Shown here: piece after piece, positions 1-10,134 of the stretch
How positions within the stretch are numbered: the stretch's first letter is position 1
Layout of the letters: every line of letters starts with the position of its first letter
Assembly: GCF_900186975.1 (NCBI RefSeq)
Contig: NZ_LT906441.1
Coordinates: forward strand, 868,001-932,000
From: Cutibacterium granulosum
GTDB taxonomy: Bacteria > Actinomycetota > Actinomycetes > Propionibacteriales > Propionibacteriaceae
Reading direction: 5' to 3'
DNA: 64,000 bases
Translations under genes and position numbers: made by a program
The notes under the pieces: generated by a model
Told to the model about the DNA's origin: nothing
Databases searched by the model: none
The model's input: the letters and a program-made list of their open reading frames with translations, nothing else

Positions 1-1601
1 TTTGCTTGACTCTGGAGCCAGGCCTGCAGGTCTGCTTGGTTGCTGATCGTCACATCCTTGGCGGACAGCGTTGCCGTGACGGTCACTGGATCCTGTTGCG
101 CCAAGGTCTTGAGGGAGATCGTCCATCCGCACTTGGCGTCGATCAATGTGAGCGCTGGGCTGTGTGGAGCGACCGTGGCGGCATCATCCCAAGTGACGTT
201 CGTACAATTGTCACCTGACTTGATCACCTCGAGCACATCTCCACCGAGTGGTTGCTTGATGGTGCCGTAGGTGAGGGTGTACTTCAGCGTGCCTCCGGTG
301 ATCTCCACCGAGCGGCCGACGCTGAGACCGGACGGATAAGTCTGTATCGGTAGAGATGCGCTGAGTCCGTCAACAGTTTTTTTCGATGACTCCTGTCGTG
401 CTCCCCGATGCCGCCCGGCGAGCATGACACACACGGTGGCCACGGTCGCTGCAACGAGGATTGCTGCTGCGTAGATGATGATCCGATGGGTACGGTTGGA
501 CCACCAAGAATTCTTGGTCTCCGTATCCTTACCTACAGAATCGCCCAACACCTCCACGTCTGGTTCCGGGCCAGCCTTGAGAATGGTGGCCGATGCCGGG
601 CTGTCGAGGGTGCGTAGTTGCTCCAACTCGATGGGATCTGGGGGATTGTTGTCCTTGACAGTGAGCCTCTGTTCATCGTCAGGAGAGGCTTTCAACGACG
701 TTGGTTGACGTAGCATCGTCATCGCATGTGGTGCCAACGCTCCTTCCGGAACGGTGAGCGCCGGTTCGTTCTTGACATCGGGGATGAGGCCGAATGCCTG
801 ATCGGCCACTTCGGCTGCGCTGAGTCGATGCGCCGGATTCTTGGTGAGCATTCCGGAAATGAGATCCCACACCCGTTTGTCAAGACCCGGGATCATCGCA
901 GGTATGGATTGTAGATGACGCTGGGCCACGGCGTAGGGATTGTCCTGCTCCGTACCGAACGGCAGTTGCCCCGTTAACGTCTGATACAGGCTCACGCCCA
1001 AGGCATACACGTCAACGCTGGGACTTAGCGTGTTGTTCGAGATGAACTCGGGCGCCATGTAGTGAGCTGTACCAACCATGTGTGTGGTCGTTGAGGAACC
1101 ACCGAGGATCTTCGCAATACCGAAGTCCGCCACCTTCACCCCAGGATCCTCCGCATTCGAGTCAGTGGTGAGGATGATGTTGTCGGGCTTGATGTCGCGA
1201 TGCACTACGTCACGCTCATGGGCATAGACCAAGGCTTGGGCCACTTGGACCACTACTGCCAGAGCAGTTGCTGGGGTCAATGGCCCATCGGTCGTCAGCT
1301 TGGTGCCAAGGGTGGGCCCGGTTGCAAGCTCCATGATGATTCCGAGCATGCCTTGGTCGACGATGAGGTCTCGCACCGCGATGATGCGTGGACAATCGAG
1401 CTCGGTGAGGGTGAGTCGTTCATGGATGAATCGCTGCACCAGTTGTGGATCGTCATCGAGCTGTGAGCGTAAAATCTTGATGGCGATTCGTTCGTCGTGG
1501 ACCCGATCGATCCCCTCATAGACACGACCAGATGCCCCTTGCCCAATCCTGCGGATGGCTTGGTACCCCGATCCGAAATCGAATGGAAGAGCGCTGCTCA
1601 C
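1..1601 (-). CDS. membrane Ser/Thr protein kinase of the secretion cassette (C-terminus beyond window)
   Basis: This is a serine/threonine kinase whose gene runs off the left edge, so only the first 533 codons are present. The kinase domain (about residues 13-265) has a glycine loop GQGASG (20-25), the ATP lysine in IAIK (Lys42), catalytic HRDIKPDN (134-141), DFG (159-161) and APE. All key residues are intact, so an active enzyme is expected, unlike the EssB pseudokinase of Firmicutes type VII systems. One hydrophobic segment (about 374-396) would place the remaining 135 or more residues outside the cell; I do not recognise that part. The start is a GTG whose GTGA overlaps the stop of the FHA-ATPase gene upstream, which implies translational coupling. 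A PknB-like housekeeping kinase is less likely because of the operon context and the lack of PASTA repeats so far. Confidence 0.85.
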   Translation of the reverse strand, partial: MSSALPFDFGSGYQAIRRIGQGASGRVYEGIDRVHDERIAIKILRSQLDDDPQLVQRFIHERLTLTELDCPRIIAVRDLIVDQGMLGIIMELATGPTLGTKLTTDGPLTPATALAVVVQVAQALVYAHERDVVHRDIKPDNIILTTDSNAEDPGVKVADFGIAKILGGSSTTTHMVGTAHYMAPEFISNNTLSPSVDVYALGVSLYQTLTGQLPFGTEQDNPYAVAQRHLQSIPAMIPGLDKRVWDLISGMLTKNPAHRLSAAEVADQAFGLIPDVKNEPALTVPEGALAPHAMTMLRQPTSLKASPDDEQRLTVKDNNPPDPIELEQLRTLDSPASATILKAGPEPDVEVLGDSVGKDTETKNSWWSNRTHRIIIYAAAILVAATVATVCVMLAGRHRGARQESSKKTVDGLSASLPIQTYPSGLSVGRSVEITGGTLKYTLTYGTIKQPLGGDVLEVIKSGDNCTNVTWDDAATVAPHSPALTLIDAKCGWTISLKTLAQQDPVTVTATLSAKDVTISNQADLQAWLQSQA

Positions 1602-4600
1602 CGTAGGCTCCTCACACTTGCAGTGACACCTTGGATGAGGGTAGCCGTACCGTTCTGGCAGCCATATCCTCGTGCCTCACTCATCGTCACCCGTGGGTGA
1701 CGTGGTAAACGGACACCTAGCAGATCACCGTCGTAGTCGGTATCTGGAACAAGTAGGACTCCGAGTCGGGACTTGCGAATCTTTCCCGTCCAATGGCTGT
1801 ACAAGGACCGCAGATCGTTGTTGCGACCACTCACGATGAACAGGAATGGCGATTCTGGACTGTTCAAGGCTTGGGTCAACACCTGACTTTCGTCGGCGAT
1901 CATGTGTGCATCGTCGATCATGATGATGCACGGCTCTGGGGAACCACCTTTCTCTGCCACGCGGTTGAGTAATTGATCGGGAGGCATGACCTCTGGCAAC
2001 AACTGGCCCAGCGGTGAACGACGCGGGGCACTCACGAGGATGTCGATGCCCGGATACTGCTGGATGAGCATCTGGTGGATCGCTGCAAGCATCGTGGACT
2101 TTCCACTGCGGGCAGGACCGCTGATGAGCACGTGTTCTCCCGTGAATGCCTCCAATGTGTATGGGGTGAGGTCGGTTTCGTTGATGCCTATCGGGATCTG
2201 CCATGTCTCACTACCCCGTGCGACGCAGTTGACCAGCTGTTCGGGCCCCACGTGCTCAGGAAATTCTTGGACCAAGGGGTTGAGGGAATCAACTCCCCAG
2301 AATTCGTTGATCGCGACCATGGTGGCATCAACGTCATCAGGAAGGCCGACATGACCGTGATGTGCCCTCGTGGTGGAGACGAATCGTCCGGGTAGATTGG
2401 CCGGGTGGTTGTCCTTGTCGACAATCGGGTGATATTCAGATGTGTCGGCCAGCTGGTACAGCCACTTCTGACCGGTGAGGTCACTGATGGCAGGAGGCAG
2501 CGCCTTGAGCCGAGTAGTCGTGACGACGCAGTGGATGCCCATCGCCGGGCCCTTGGCCCACACTTGATGGAACCCCTCAATGAGCTTCATGTCCTCCACA
2601 TCGGCATATTCCTCACGCAAGGTGGCGAACCCGTCAACGAGGATGAACAGCAGCGGGAACTCGTCGTGTGGATGCGCGGACCGTTGGTCCAGCTCGGTCG
2701 CGACGTATCGCAGCACTCGTGCCTGGAGCTGGCGATTGGCATGGCCCGGGCCAGCATAGCCACGAACATGGGTGAGTTTTTGCAGAGCGTCCAAGGATGC
2801 GGTCGCCACGTCAAGGATGACGATATCGGCCTTGCCGGGAGGATAGGTATCGGCAATCCTCAGTGCCAGTGCAATCAAGGTGCCTGATGTGCCAGATCCA
2901 GGCATCCCCGCCAGGACGAGATTCTCAGTGGCGAATTTCCAGCCCGAAATGTACTGGCGCTGATGCTCCGGATCGTCAAAGAGTGCCACGTCAAGGGTCG
3001 ACGAGACAGATGTCGACACCACCTGCTGTTTCCGGTGCGTGACTGAATCGTAGTGTTTGAGGACGAGCTCCACGTGGCCCGACAGCGGCTCGGGCCACAC
3101 TCGGCGGGCTGGTGCGAACCCAAGTAGCTCATTGGCCTCGATGATGCATTGGATGAGCAGGTCCATGTCGTTGATCTGGGTGGTGCTGGCCTGAATGGTG
3201 TGTTCCTTGGGGGCGTTTCCCAGAATCATCGGGTCGACGTGGAGGTCTTGGGCTGTGCTGGCACCACTGACGCCGGTCACCAGTGCCGTCTGGATGGGGG
3301 TGATGTCCTCCTCGCCCAGCTTGATGTAGGCGCGTCCCTTTTGCTCTCTGCCAATGCTCGCTGCCAGAGGGACCCCGATGACGTTGGTCGACTGCTCTCG
3401 GCTCTGTACACGCAATGCGGTACGCATATTCGTGTTGGCCAGGATGTCGTCATTGACGACACCGTCAGGACGCTGAGTGGCCAGGATCATGTGTACGCCG
3501 AGGGTACGACCCACTGCTGCCAGGGAGACCAACCCCGAAAGCACGTCAGGATACTCCTTGGCGAGCTGGGCGAACTCGTCGATGACCAGGAGCAGACGTG
3601 GCATGGGTTCAGCTGGATTCGTGGCGAGGTAGGCGTCAAGATTGTCAATGCCTTCACCTGCGTCGGCGAAACACTGCTGACGTCTTTTGAGTTCTGCATT
3701 GAGTGCCTGCAGGGCTCGAAATGCCAAGGAAGGTTCCAGGTTCGACAGGGTCCCGATCGTGTGGGGCAGTTGGTTGAGGGAGGCGAATGCCGCTCCGCCC
3801 TTGAAATCGATGAGGATGAAGGTGAGGTGCTGTGGGTCGACCCGGGCAGCCAACCCCGCGACCAAGGATCGCAGCAGCTCCGACTTGCCCGAACCAGTGG
3901 TGCCGCCGACGAGACCGTGTGGTCCGTCCTTGACGAGGTCGAAGACAAACGTACCGTCGTCGCACACGCCGAGGGGAACATCGGGATCCGTGGATCTGTG
4001 CCACGAATCGACGATCGTGGATGCATCCATCGTCGTACGGTTGAACCCCAGAACATCGAACAGGTGTACCAGCCCGGGCAGGCCACCTCCACTGGTCGTC
4101 ACGCTCGGATCATCATACCGAGCGAGCCGACGTGCCCAGTCACGCGCTGTGTCCGCGTCCACACCTGCAGCAGTCACGTGAGTTGTGCACTCCGACTGAG
4201 ATGGGATGGTGACCGTGACCTCGTTGTCGGTCTTGGCGTGGACGACGGTGTGACACACCGAAGGTAGCTGATCCACCGTCGGTGCGATGATGATGGCACT
4301 GACGAATCGCCGTGCAGCCTGCTCACGACGCTCCGGACGATACTCAAGAATGTCACGCAGCGGGCAGTCCCTGCCCTGGGTCAGTGCCAGATCGTCAACG
4401 ACGATGAGCATCGACGCTGGCTCGGGAGTGTTGAGCAAATCCCGTAACCCGCGCAGCATGGAACTGGCCTGTGTCGTGTCGAGGGCGATGAATCTCTCGT
4501 GTGGATTCGTACTGCCCGTCTGGGTGTGTGGTAGCCAAGCAGTGAATCGCCAGTCCTCAGCCCGAGCCTCATCCGTGGCCACCGCCAATCGGAAATCTGC

Positions 4601-5908
4601 CGGGCCACTCAGAGTGGTTAGCTGGCACACCAAGGAGCGAGCGATGCACAGGCACTCATCCCTGGAGCCCCAGATTCCGATCGGGCCGTCCTGCAAATCC
4701 GCGATGAGCGGGGTGGCACGCAGCACGGCATGGTCGAAGATCGCCTTGGTACGTGGCTGCATGGGCCCGCTGTGTGAACGCGGTGTCGGCGTGAACGGGA
4801 TATTGGCTGTTCCCACGGCAGCAGTGTAGAAGTCACGGTGTGACCGCCGAACCTGCCACAGGACTGACGTCGAGCCGGTGGCTGCGTCCACGAGTTCATG
4901 CGGATAGGGGACCTGTGCACGTGTACGGGAGCGTTCGGCGCAGGCAGCCTGCTCGATCTCACCACGCGTCTTCTCCAGGTCTGCCAGATACGTCTGCTCG
5001 TTGTCCTTGTCGGAACTCTTGTTGCGACGTTTCTGTTCGATCCATGACCCTACAGCCATCACCGGCGAGAGCAGAGCTATGAGCGCATAACGCATTGATC
5101 CGAGAACGAGGACCAGCAGCACAGCCATGAGCAACGGTGCAACAATCGCGACCCAGGAAAATTTTGCGGGACTGGGAGAGTCCTTGCGCGCCGGCACACT
5201 TATCTGCTCGGCATGGGGAGGCAGTGCGGTACGTGGCGGTCGGTTGAACGCGATGAGGCCACCGGCACCAGCAGTCGGCATCTTTCCGGAATTTGCGTGT
5301 GAACGGTTTGCCACCCGCATCCGGGAGTCAACGAGCATGAGGCACACGCCACCGATCGACAGAATGTCTCCCAAACGTATCTGAGTAGGTTGGGTGTGGT
5401 CACTCCCGATCTTTCTGCCGTTGAGATAGGTGCCGTTGGAGGAGTCATGATCAATGACGTGTACGCCATCGTTTGTGACATTCACCACCGCGTGTGACCA
5501 CGACACCGATGCCGAGTCCAGCGAGATCTCGGCCTCGGCAGAGCGGCCTACGCGTGCCGGTCCACTGGCAGGTAGGTCATACACGCGAGCGCAGGTACTG
5601 CCTCCGACGATAACCAGTTGCCAGCGCCCGTTCACCTGCCGATTGATGTGGTGAGCAGACATCGATTCGTCATTGAGGGACTCTCCGGGATAGGGCTGCG
5701 GGGTGTTGGCCACTACTGCGCCCTCGCATAGCCCCACCTCACGGATGCTGAGTTCCTGGTCGACCTCTCGTCCGTCCACCCAAACCCGTTTGAAATGTCG
5801 CAAATCGACTTGAGCGCTTTCCAGCACCTCACGGAGGATTGTCGTGGGCTCCACGTTGGTCACGAAGAAGACTCGTTCGTGACCCTGCTGCGAGATCACA
5901 ATCCGCAT
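1598..5908 (-). CDS. type VII secretion FtsK/SpoIIIE ATPase with N-terminal FHA domain (EssC/EccC type)
   Basis: This 1436-residue protein is the likely motor and substrate receptor of a type VII secretion system. In order it shows a small N-terminal beta-rich domain (1-70), an FHA domain (about 97-195, with GRS at 121-123 and SNGTYLNG at 157-164), two membrane segments (about 250-270 and 273-290), then three FtsK-type ATPase modules. The first has a full Walker A GTTGSGKS (near 668) and Walker B LLLVIDEF (near 774). The second site is degenerate (GMPGSGTSG, near 1001). The third has GPARSGKS (near 1263) and IIMIDDAH. FHA-TM-TM-three ATPases is the EssC layout of Firmicutes, whereas mycobacterial EccC lacks the FHA. 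FHA domains bind phosphothreonine, and the next gene encodes a kinase overlapping by four bases. No EccB, EccD, EccE or mycosin is seen in the window. Confidence 0.9.
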   Translation of the reverse strand: MRIVISQQGHERVFFVTNVEPTTILREVLESAQVDLRHFKRVWVDGREVDQELSIREVGLCEGAVVANTPQPYPGESLNDESMSAHHINRQVNGRWQLVIVGGSTCARVYDLPASGPARVGRSAEAEISLDSASVSWSHAVVNVTNDGVHVIDHDSSNGTYLNGRKIGSDHTQPTQIRLGDILSIGGVCLMLVDSRMRVANRSHANSGKMPTAGAGGLIAFNRPPRTALPPHAEQISVPARKDSPSPAKFSWVAIVAPLLMAVLLVLVLGSMRYALIALLSPVMAVGSWIEQKRRNKSSDKDNEQTYLADLEKTRGEIEQAACAERSRTRAQVPYPHELVDAATGSTSVLWQVRRSHRDFYTAAVGTANIPFTPTPRSHSGPMQPRTKAIFDHAVLRATPLIADLQDGPIGIWGSRDECLCIARSLVCQLTTLSGPADFRLAVATDEARAEDWRFTAWLPHTQTGSTNPHERFIALDTTQASSMLRGLRDLLNTPEPASMLIVVDDLALTQGRDCPLRDILEYRPERREQAARRFVSAIIIAPTVDQLPSVCHTVVHAKTDNEVTVTIPSQSECTTHVTAAGVDADTARDWARRLARYDDPSVTTSGGGLPGLVHLFDVLGFNRTTMDASTIVDSWHRSTDPDVPLGVCDDGTFVFDLVKDGPHGLVGGTTGSGKSELLRSLVAGLAARVDPQHLTFILIDFKGGAAFASLNQLPHTIGTLSNLEPSLAFRALQALNAELKRRQQCFADAGEGIDNLDAYLATNPAEPMPRLLLVIDEFAQLAKEYPDVLSGLVSLAAVGRTLGVHMILATQRPDGVVNDDILANTNMRTALRVQSREQSTNVIGVPLAASIGREQKGRAYIKLGEEDITPIQTALVTGVSGASTAQDLHVDPMILGNAPKEHTIQASTTQINDMDLLIQCIIEANELLGFAPARRVWPEPLSGHVELVLKHYDSVTHRKQQVVSTSVSSTLDVALFDDPEHQRQYISGWKFATENLVLAGMPGSGTSGTLIALALRIADTYPPGKADIVILDVATASLDALQKLTHVRGYAGPGHANRQLQARVLRYVATELDQRSAHPHDEFPLLFILVDGFATLREEYADVEDMKLIEGFHQVWAKGPAMGIHCVVTTTRLKALPPAISDLTGQKWLYQLADTSEYHPIVDKDNHPANLPGRFVSTTRAHHGHVGLPDDVDATMVAINEFWGVDSLNPLVQEFPEHVGPEQLVNCVARGSETWQIPIGINETDLTPYTLEAFTGEHVLISGPARSGKSTMLAAIHQMLIQQYPGIDILVSAPRRSPLGQLLPEVMPPDQLLNRVAEKGGSPEPCIIMIDDAHMIADESQVLTQALNSPESPFLFIVSGRNNDLRSLYSHWTGKIRKSRLGVLLVPDTDYDGDLLGVRLPRHPRVTMSEARGYGCQNGTATLIQGVTASVRSLR

Positions 5909-6020
5909 TGGCTACTCCCTCCCCTCTCATCATCTAGGATGCGGCTAGGTGTTCAACAAACGAGCCACGCAAGGCAGCGTTGTCACCTCGTCTGCCAGCA
6001 CAAGATTCTTGAGGTACACC

Positions 6021-7295
6021 TCACTTCATGGCTGACACCCAAGTCGCAGCACCTTGTACGGTGGTGAGTTGAACCATCTGGGCAGCAGGTCCATTCGAGC
6101 TCGCCTCTCGGTCAGGTGCATCCGACCGATTCACCAATGGCAATTTGGACATGTCAAGGTTGGATAGGGCAGTGCGAACTTCGCCAGCCTTGTTGGAATC
6201 AGCCTTCACGCTTGCTGCCACGAGGGCCACAACAGCGTCGTGGGAACGTCCGTCGGCTTCACCGGAATACGTCTCGAACGATTTGGATGGATCAACCGCT
6301 GACTTCTCCTCGGAGGTTGACAGATGGGTGAGAGCTTCGGAGAAGGCACGAGCCTGCTCATTGCCGTCAGCACTCACGGCCTGCACGCCGTGGGAGGGCA
6401 TGCCCACACTGTAGATCTGGGTGGGGGCAGCACCGTCACGTACCAGCGCCATGGTGCTTACTGCCGAGGTCGCATTCGGCCCGAGGAAGATTGGTGCCGT
6501 CACTCCTCCGGCACGGAGAGTGGTAACCATGGTGGGGGTGTTCGTAGCGGTTTTGGCGGTTCCGAGGTCCTCGATGTATACACAGGTCTTGGGGTTCTTG
6601 GCGAGGTTTTCGACGAATTGCTTGGTCACTTGCCCTCTGCCGTCAACGGCAATTTCAGTCGTGTCAGCGTCTTGCAATCCGGAACCGTGGACTGCGAACC
6701 GTCTGCATCCAAGTTCAGCGGCCTGGGCGTTGATGAGATCCTTCTGTTGGGACATGGTGGGTATCCCGAACCAGGTGCCCTCAGGCGCATTGTCCGGAGC
6801 CGTCGCGTAGGGGAAAATGATAGGAATACCGGCACGGCTGGCTTCCTTGGCCAGTGCGTCTGTGTGGGATCCACTTGTGGCCGCAACGATTCCTGTAACT
6901 CCAGCACGCTTGAGCGACTCGACGGCGTCCTTGGCCCCTTGGCTGCTTCCCTTGTCGGAAACGACTTGGATTTCGATTCCGTGTCCGCCCTGAGCCAGAC
7001 GCCACATGGCAACTTGAGCCCCATGGGCGTTGCCGATCCACTCCCCGCCCTGACGAGGATTCTCGGTGTGCGACACGACGAGCCCGATGCGCACATGTCC
7101 TGGCACGCTCCCCAGGCTCAGCTCGATTCTGGCACCCTCGTAGGGTTTAGGAGGTCGCTCATCGGGGGAATCATGGCCCTTCCACACGAGTAATCCGGCA
7201 ACGAGCGCACAGATGACGATTACTGCGATCACTGCGAAGACAACCGCCACTCGCCTTGGTGACGAGGGTTTCTGCTCATCCTTGACGTCACTCAT
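6021..7295 (-). CDS. membrane-anchored periplasmic-binding-fold protein (type 1, Leu/Ile/Val-binding like)
   Basis: A 424-residue protein with a short basic cytoplasmic N-terminus, one hydrophobic anchor (about 20-42) and an extracellular domain resembling class I periplasmic binding proteins of the branched-chain amino-acid receptor type. Visible family-like stretches are RIGLVVSHTENP, GVTGIVAATSG and AGIPIIFPYATAP. There is no lipobox. No transport permease or ATPase lies nearby; it sits between the coiled-coil protein and the secretion ATPase, so a sensory or structural role in that machine is inferred. I chose the ATG at 7295 because GAAGGA stands seven bases upstream; an in-frame TTG at 7310 lacks such a site. 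The start overlaps the end of the preceding gene by eight bases, as expected for one operon. Confidence 0.75.
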   Translation of the reverse strand: MSDVKDEQKPSSPRRVAVVFAVIAVIVICALVAGLLVWKGHDSPDERPPKPYEGARIELSLGSVPGHVRIGLVVSHTENPRQGGEWIGNAHGAQVAMWRLAQGGHGIEIQVVSDKGSSQGAKDAVESLKRAGVTGIVAATSGSHTDALAKEASRAGIPIIFPYATAPDNAPEGTWFGIPTMSQQKDLINAQAAELGCRRFAVHGSGLQDADTTEIAVDGRGQVTKQFVENLAKNPKTCVYIEDLGTAKTATNTPTMVTTLRAGGVTAPIFLGPNATSAVSTMALVRDGAAPTQIYSVGMPSHGVQAVSADGNEQARAFSEALTHLSTSEEKSAVDPSKSFETYSGEADGRSHDAVVALVAASVKADSNKAGEVRTALSNLDMSKLPLVNRSDAPDREASSNGPAAQMVQLTTVQGAATWVSAMK

Positions 7296-10134
7296 GGGAA
7301 GATCCTTCAATCCGTGCGCTCATCCACTTGGCTGGTATCGCACCGCCACTGGACTCGATCGTCAACGGCTGCTCGAGACGTGCAAGGCTAGCCCTCCTAA
7401 CTGCATCATCCACTTGGGCATCCCCGTAAACCGTGCGTTGGGTGGACTGGGCGACATGGGTCTGGGAGTTGGCGTCGGCCATTTTGCCATCGGCCACCTT
7501 GAGGTAGCCAGCAGAGGTGCTGATGGCCCCGAGCAATCCATCCCCGCTGTCGGTGTGCTGGCCAATGTCGTCCAGCACGTGGGCGATGTCACCAGCGAGT
7601 AGCCCGGACACTTGCTTGGTGTCGGCGACAGCTCCATCGGCAGTCTTCATTGTTTCTGCAGAACGTGCTTGCATGGCCTTGTTTGTCTGGGCGGACAGGT
7701 GATCATTGGCGGTGGTCATCCGCCCATTGGCCATCGCCACTGTACGCTCACCAACGGCAGCCACGTGTTCAGATTGTTCGGTGAGATCGTTGCGGAACGC
7801 CTCGAACATCTGTCTTGAGGCATGCTTACCGTTGCGACGCACCGAGTTGACGTTCTTGAGCGAGGCCCCCAAATTGTCCGTCAATTGCTTGTCAGCGCTT
7901 TCCCGCGTGCTGACGACAAAGGTATCCAAGTCGGTGCCAAGCTCGGAGAGCTCACCACCCACTGCCGAGGAGTACCTGTCCAGATCCTTCATCTGCCGAT
8001 CAAGGATCTCCATCTGGTCATTGATGATTCTGACATGTCTAGCGAGAGTGACGACACCGGCGTTCCTCTGTTCCTGGGCCTTGTGGAGTTCATCACGCAG
8101 GTTCTTCAGCGCAGTATCAAGACCATCCAGGTTACGAGCCACCCGGGAACCAGCTTGGCTTGTTTCGGGGTGGTGCAGCTCCGTCTGCTCAACGAGTTCG
8201 GCCAGACCCGAGCGCATCTGGGAGTTGGTGCTCTCCAAGCTGTTCTCCATGCGCCTGAGGTGATGCCGACCCGCGAACGATGCATCGGGTCCGGGGTCCA
8301 CTAAGGGGCACTTCGTTGTCGAAACCATGTCGAGCAGTCGGATCCCCTCCCTTCTATCAATGGAACCCGGGGTGGGGTCCAGAGAATCCTTGAGGGGAGG
8401 CTGGGTGGGAGTCATGGTTGAGTCGTTCGTGCCGGGACTCGGAGGCTCCTCATGCGCCGGTCGGGTCAAGCCGGAAGCCAGACAGAGCTCACGCTTGACG
8501 GCCCTGATCTGCTTGTCCTGGCTATCCGCGGAGGTGAGCAGATCCTGCGATTTTGCGTGGATCCTGTCTAGCTCATTGCGAGTTGCGGAGATACCAGCAG
8601 TCACCGTATCCAATGCCAAGTCTACCCTTTTCAGGCTTTGGCCATAGGCCTGCGGGGAGTCCTTTGACAGATCGGCAACGGAAAGCTGCAGATCCTCGAA
8701 ATTCGTCTGTAGCTGCTGCACCTTACCCAACATCTTGTTCTGGGAACCTTTGCGCAGCTGTTCAGCAAATTGTGCGTTCTGGCCGGTGAGATCCTTGATT
8801 GCCCCATTCAATTGCCTCTTCTGAGCATACAGGGCGCAGGACAGTCCATCAGGATTGGTCGTGCACGACTTGGCGTCGGGATCCTCGGGGCCGAGCATGG
8901 TGATCAGATCGGTAACAACCATTTTCTGGCATCTGTCACTGGCTGTGGATAACGCGTCCAGCCGAGCGGACAATCCACGTATGACGCTAAGGACTGGCTG
9001 ATTGGCGAGGTTGTCAGACTCCTGTCTAACTTGCGTAACCTCGCGTTTCTCTGCTTCCGCCGAGGAATAAGTCTTCTTGCTGGCGTGGACTTTGCAGGTG
9101 TGGGAATCCACCGATACCTGAGGCGCGCTCGACTTCGGGTCTCCGAGAAGCCCCTTCATCGTTGCAGTGCTCTGGGCGAGCTGACCAGAGATGAGAGATC
9201 CTGTTTTCTGGTAGGCAATGCTGGTTTGTCCAGCGAGCTGGGAGATGGTTTTGGCCGTGGCCTCGGCATTGGCCGCGATGCGCATATCGGATGACTTCAG
9301 GTCGCTGATCGTCTTGTTGCCGATGTTAGATCCAGCTTCGTTGAGACGTTGGGTGGCCAGCTGGATGGCTTTTCCGGATTCATCGAGTACCTGGGTGGTC
9401 TCAGTCAGGGTTTTGATGGTGGACACGACGAGGGCGTTCTCATCCTCCGTGTTGGCGTCTTGGACGCCGAACCCAGGTGTCACGGCCAAGTTCATCGCTG
9501 GTACGTGGAAATCGTGGGCATTGACTACCAAGGAGAAACGGGCCACGGAGCCTAGCGGCTCGACGCCAGTGAGCCCAGCCCACTGCACCACGGTCCTGCC
9601 GTCCTTGTCCACGCCGACGACGCCATTGCCAGCGGGATCGGTGTGCTGGTTGCGGCTCGCCGCAGTGACGACCTTGGAGGGATCCATGTCGTCCAAAGTG
9701 ACGCTACCGGCCATGGTCATGGGTGTGGAGACCAAGGCTTCGCGGGAGATTGAGCGTCCGTTGACATCAGCGTTCACTGTTTCCAGACGACCAGTGGTGT
9801 TGTAAATCGTGACGTCCATGCCGACCTCTCCGTCGGCTCCGGCAACGAGTGACGGATCCGAGGACACCTTGCCGTCGTGGGAATAAGTCACCATTACTCG
9901 AAAAGGCATGTGAGATGCATTGGCCGTGGGGGGTAGATCAGCTCCCGAAGAGGAGCTCATGCCGGTGACAGCCCCACGCTGATCGATCGTTATCTTGACA
10001 CCAGTCGATTCCGAGTCGGCGGCGGAGCTGCCCAGTGCTGGCCCGGGCTTCGTCAATGACAGAGCAGCACAGCCGCAGGCGATGACCGCAGCTGTAGCTC
10101 GGCACCAACGATTGGTTTGTCGCACAGTTTCCAC
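7288..10134 (-). CDS. large exported coiled-coil protein of the secretion cassette
   Basis: A 948-residue protein of unknown family. The N-terminus has a signal-peptide-like stretch (about 12-36) ending near ALGSSAADS. It is followed by a beta-rich domain of about 200 residues (45-240) and then about 650 residues rich in Ala, Leu, Lys, Glu, Asn and Gln in heptad-like order, interrupted near 545-620 by a Pro/Ser/Thr-rich linker. Several lone cysteines occur in the middle. It is the first gene of the minus-strand operon and overlaps the next by eight bases. Large exported coiled-coil proteins (EsaA/YueB) accompany Firmicutes type VII systems, but the C-terminal membrane segments of EsaA are not evident here. 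The start is the GTG at 10134 with GGAAG eight bases upstream; a second GTG nine bases downstream is an alternative. Confidence 0.65.
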   Translation of the reverse strand: METVRQTNRWCRATAAVIACGCAALSLTKPGPALGSSAADSESTGVKITIDQRGAVTGMSSSSGADLPPTANASHMPFRVMVTYSHDGKVSSDPSLVAGADGEVGMDVTIYNTTGRLETVNADVNGRSISREALVSTPMTMAGSVTLDDMDPSKVVTAASRNQHTDPAGNGVVGVDKDGRTVVQWAGLTGVEPLGSVARFSLVVNAHDFHVPAMNLAVTPGFGVQDANTEDENALVVSTIKTLTETTQVLDESGKAIQLATQRLNEAGSNIGNKTISDLKSSDMRIAANAEATAKTISQLAGQTSIAYQKTGSLISGQLAQSTATMKGLLGDPKSSAPQVSVDSHTCKVHASKKTYSSAEAEKREVTQVRQESDNLANQPVLSVIRGLSARLDALSTASDRCQKMVVTDLITMLGPEDPDAKSCTTNPDGLSCALYAQKRQLNGAIKDLTGQNAQFAEQLRKGSQNKMLGKVQQLQTNFEDLQLSVADLSKDSPQAYGQSLKRVDLALDTVTAGISATRNELDRIHAKSQDLLTSADSQDKQIRAVKRELCLASGLTRPAHEEPPSPGTNDSTMTPTQPPLKDSLDPTPGSIDRREGIRLLDMVSTTKCPLVDPGPDASFAGRHHLRRMENSLESTNSQMRSGLAELVEQTELHHPETSQAGSRVARNLDGLDTALKNLRDELHKAQEQRNAGVVTLARHVRIINDQMEILDRQMKDLDRYSSAVGGELSELGTDLDTFVVSTRESADKQLTDNLGASLKNVNSVRRNGKHASRQMFEAFRNDLTEQSEHVAAVGERTVAMANGRMTTANDHLSAQTNKAMQARSAETMKTADGAVADTKQVSGLLAGDIAHVLDDIGQHTDSGDGLLGAISTSAGYLKVADGKMADANSQTHVAQSTQRTVYGDAQVDDAVRRASLARLEQPLTIESSGGAIPAKWMSARIEGSSHE

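Noticed and set aside
1-1601. EssB-type pseudokinase
   Set aside because: The glycine loop, ATP lysine, HRD and DFG residues are all intact, so an active kinase is the better call.
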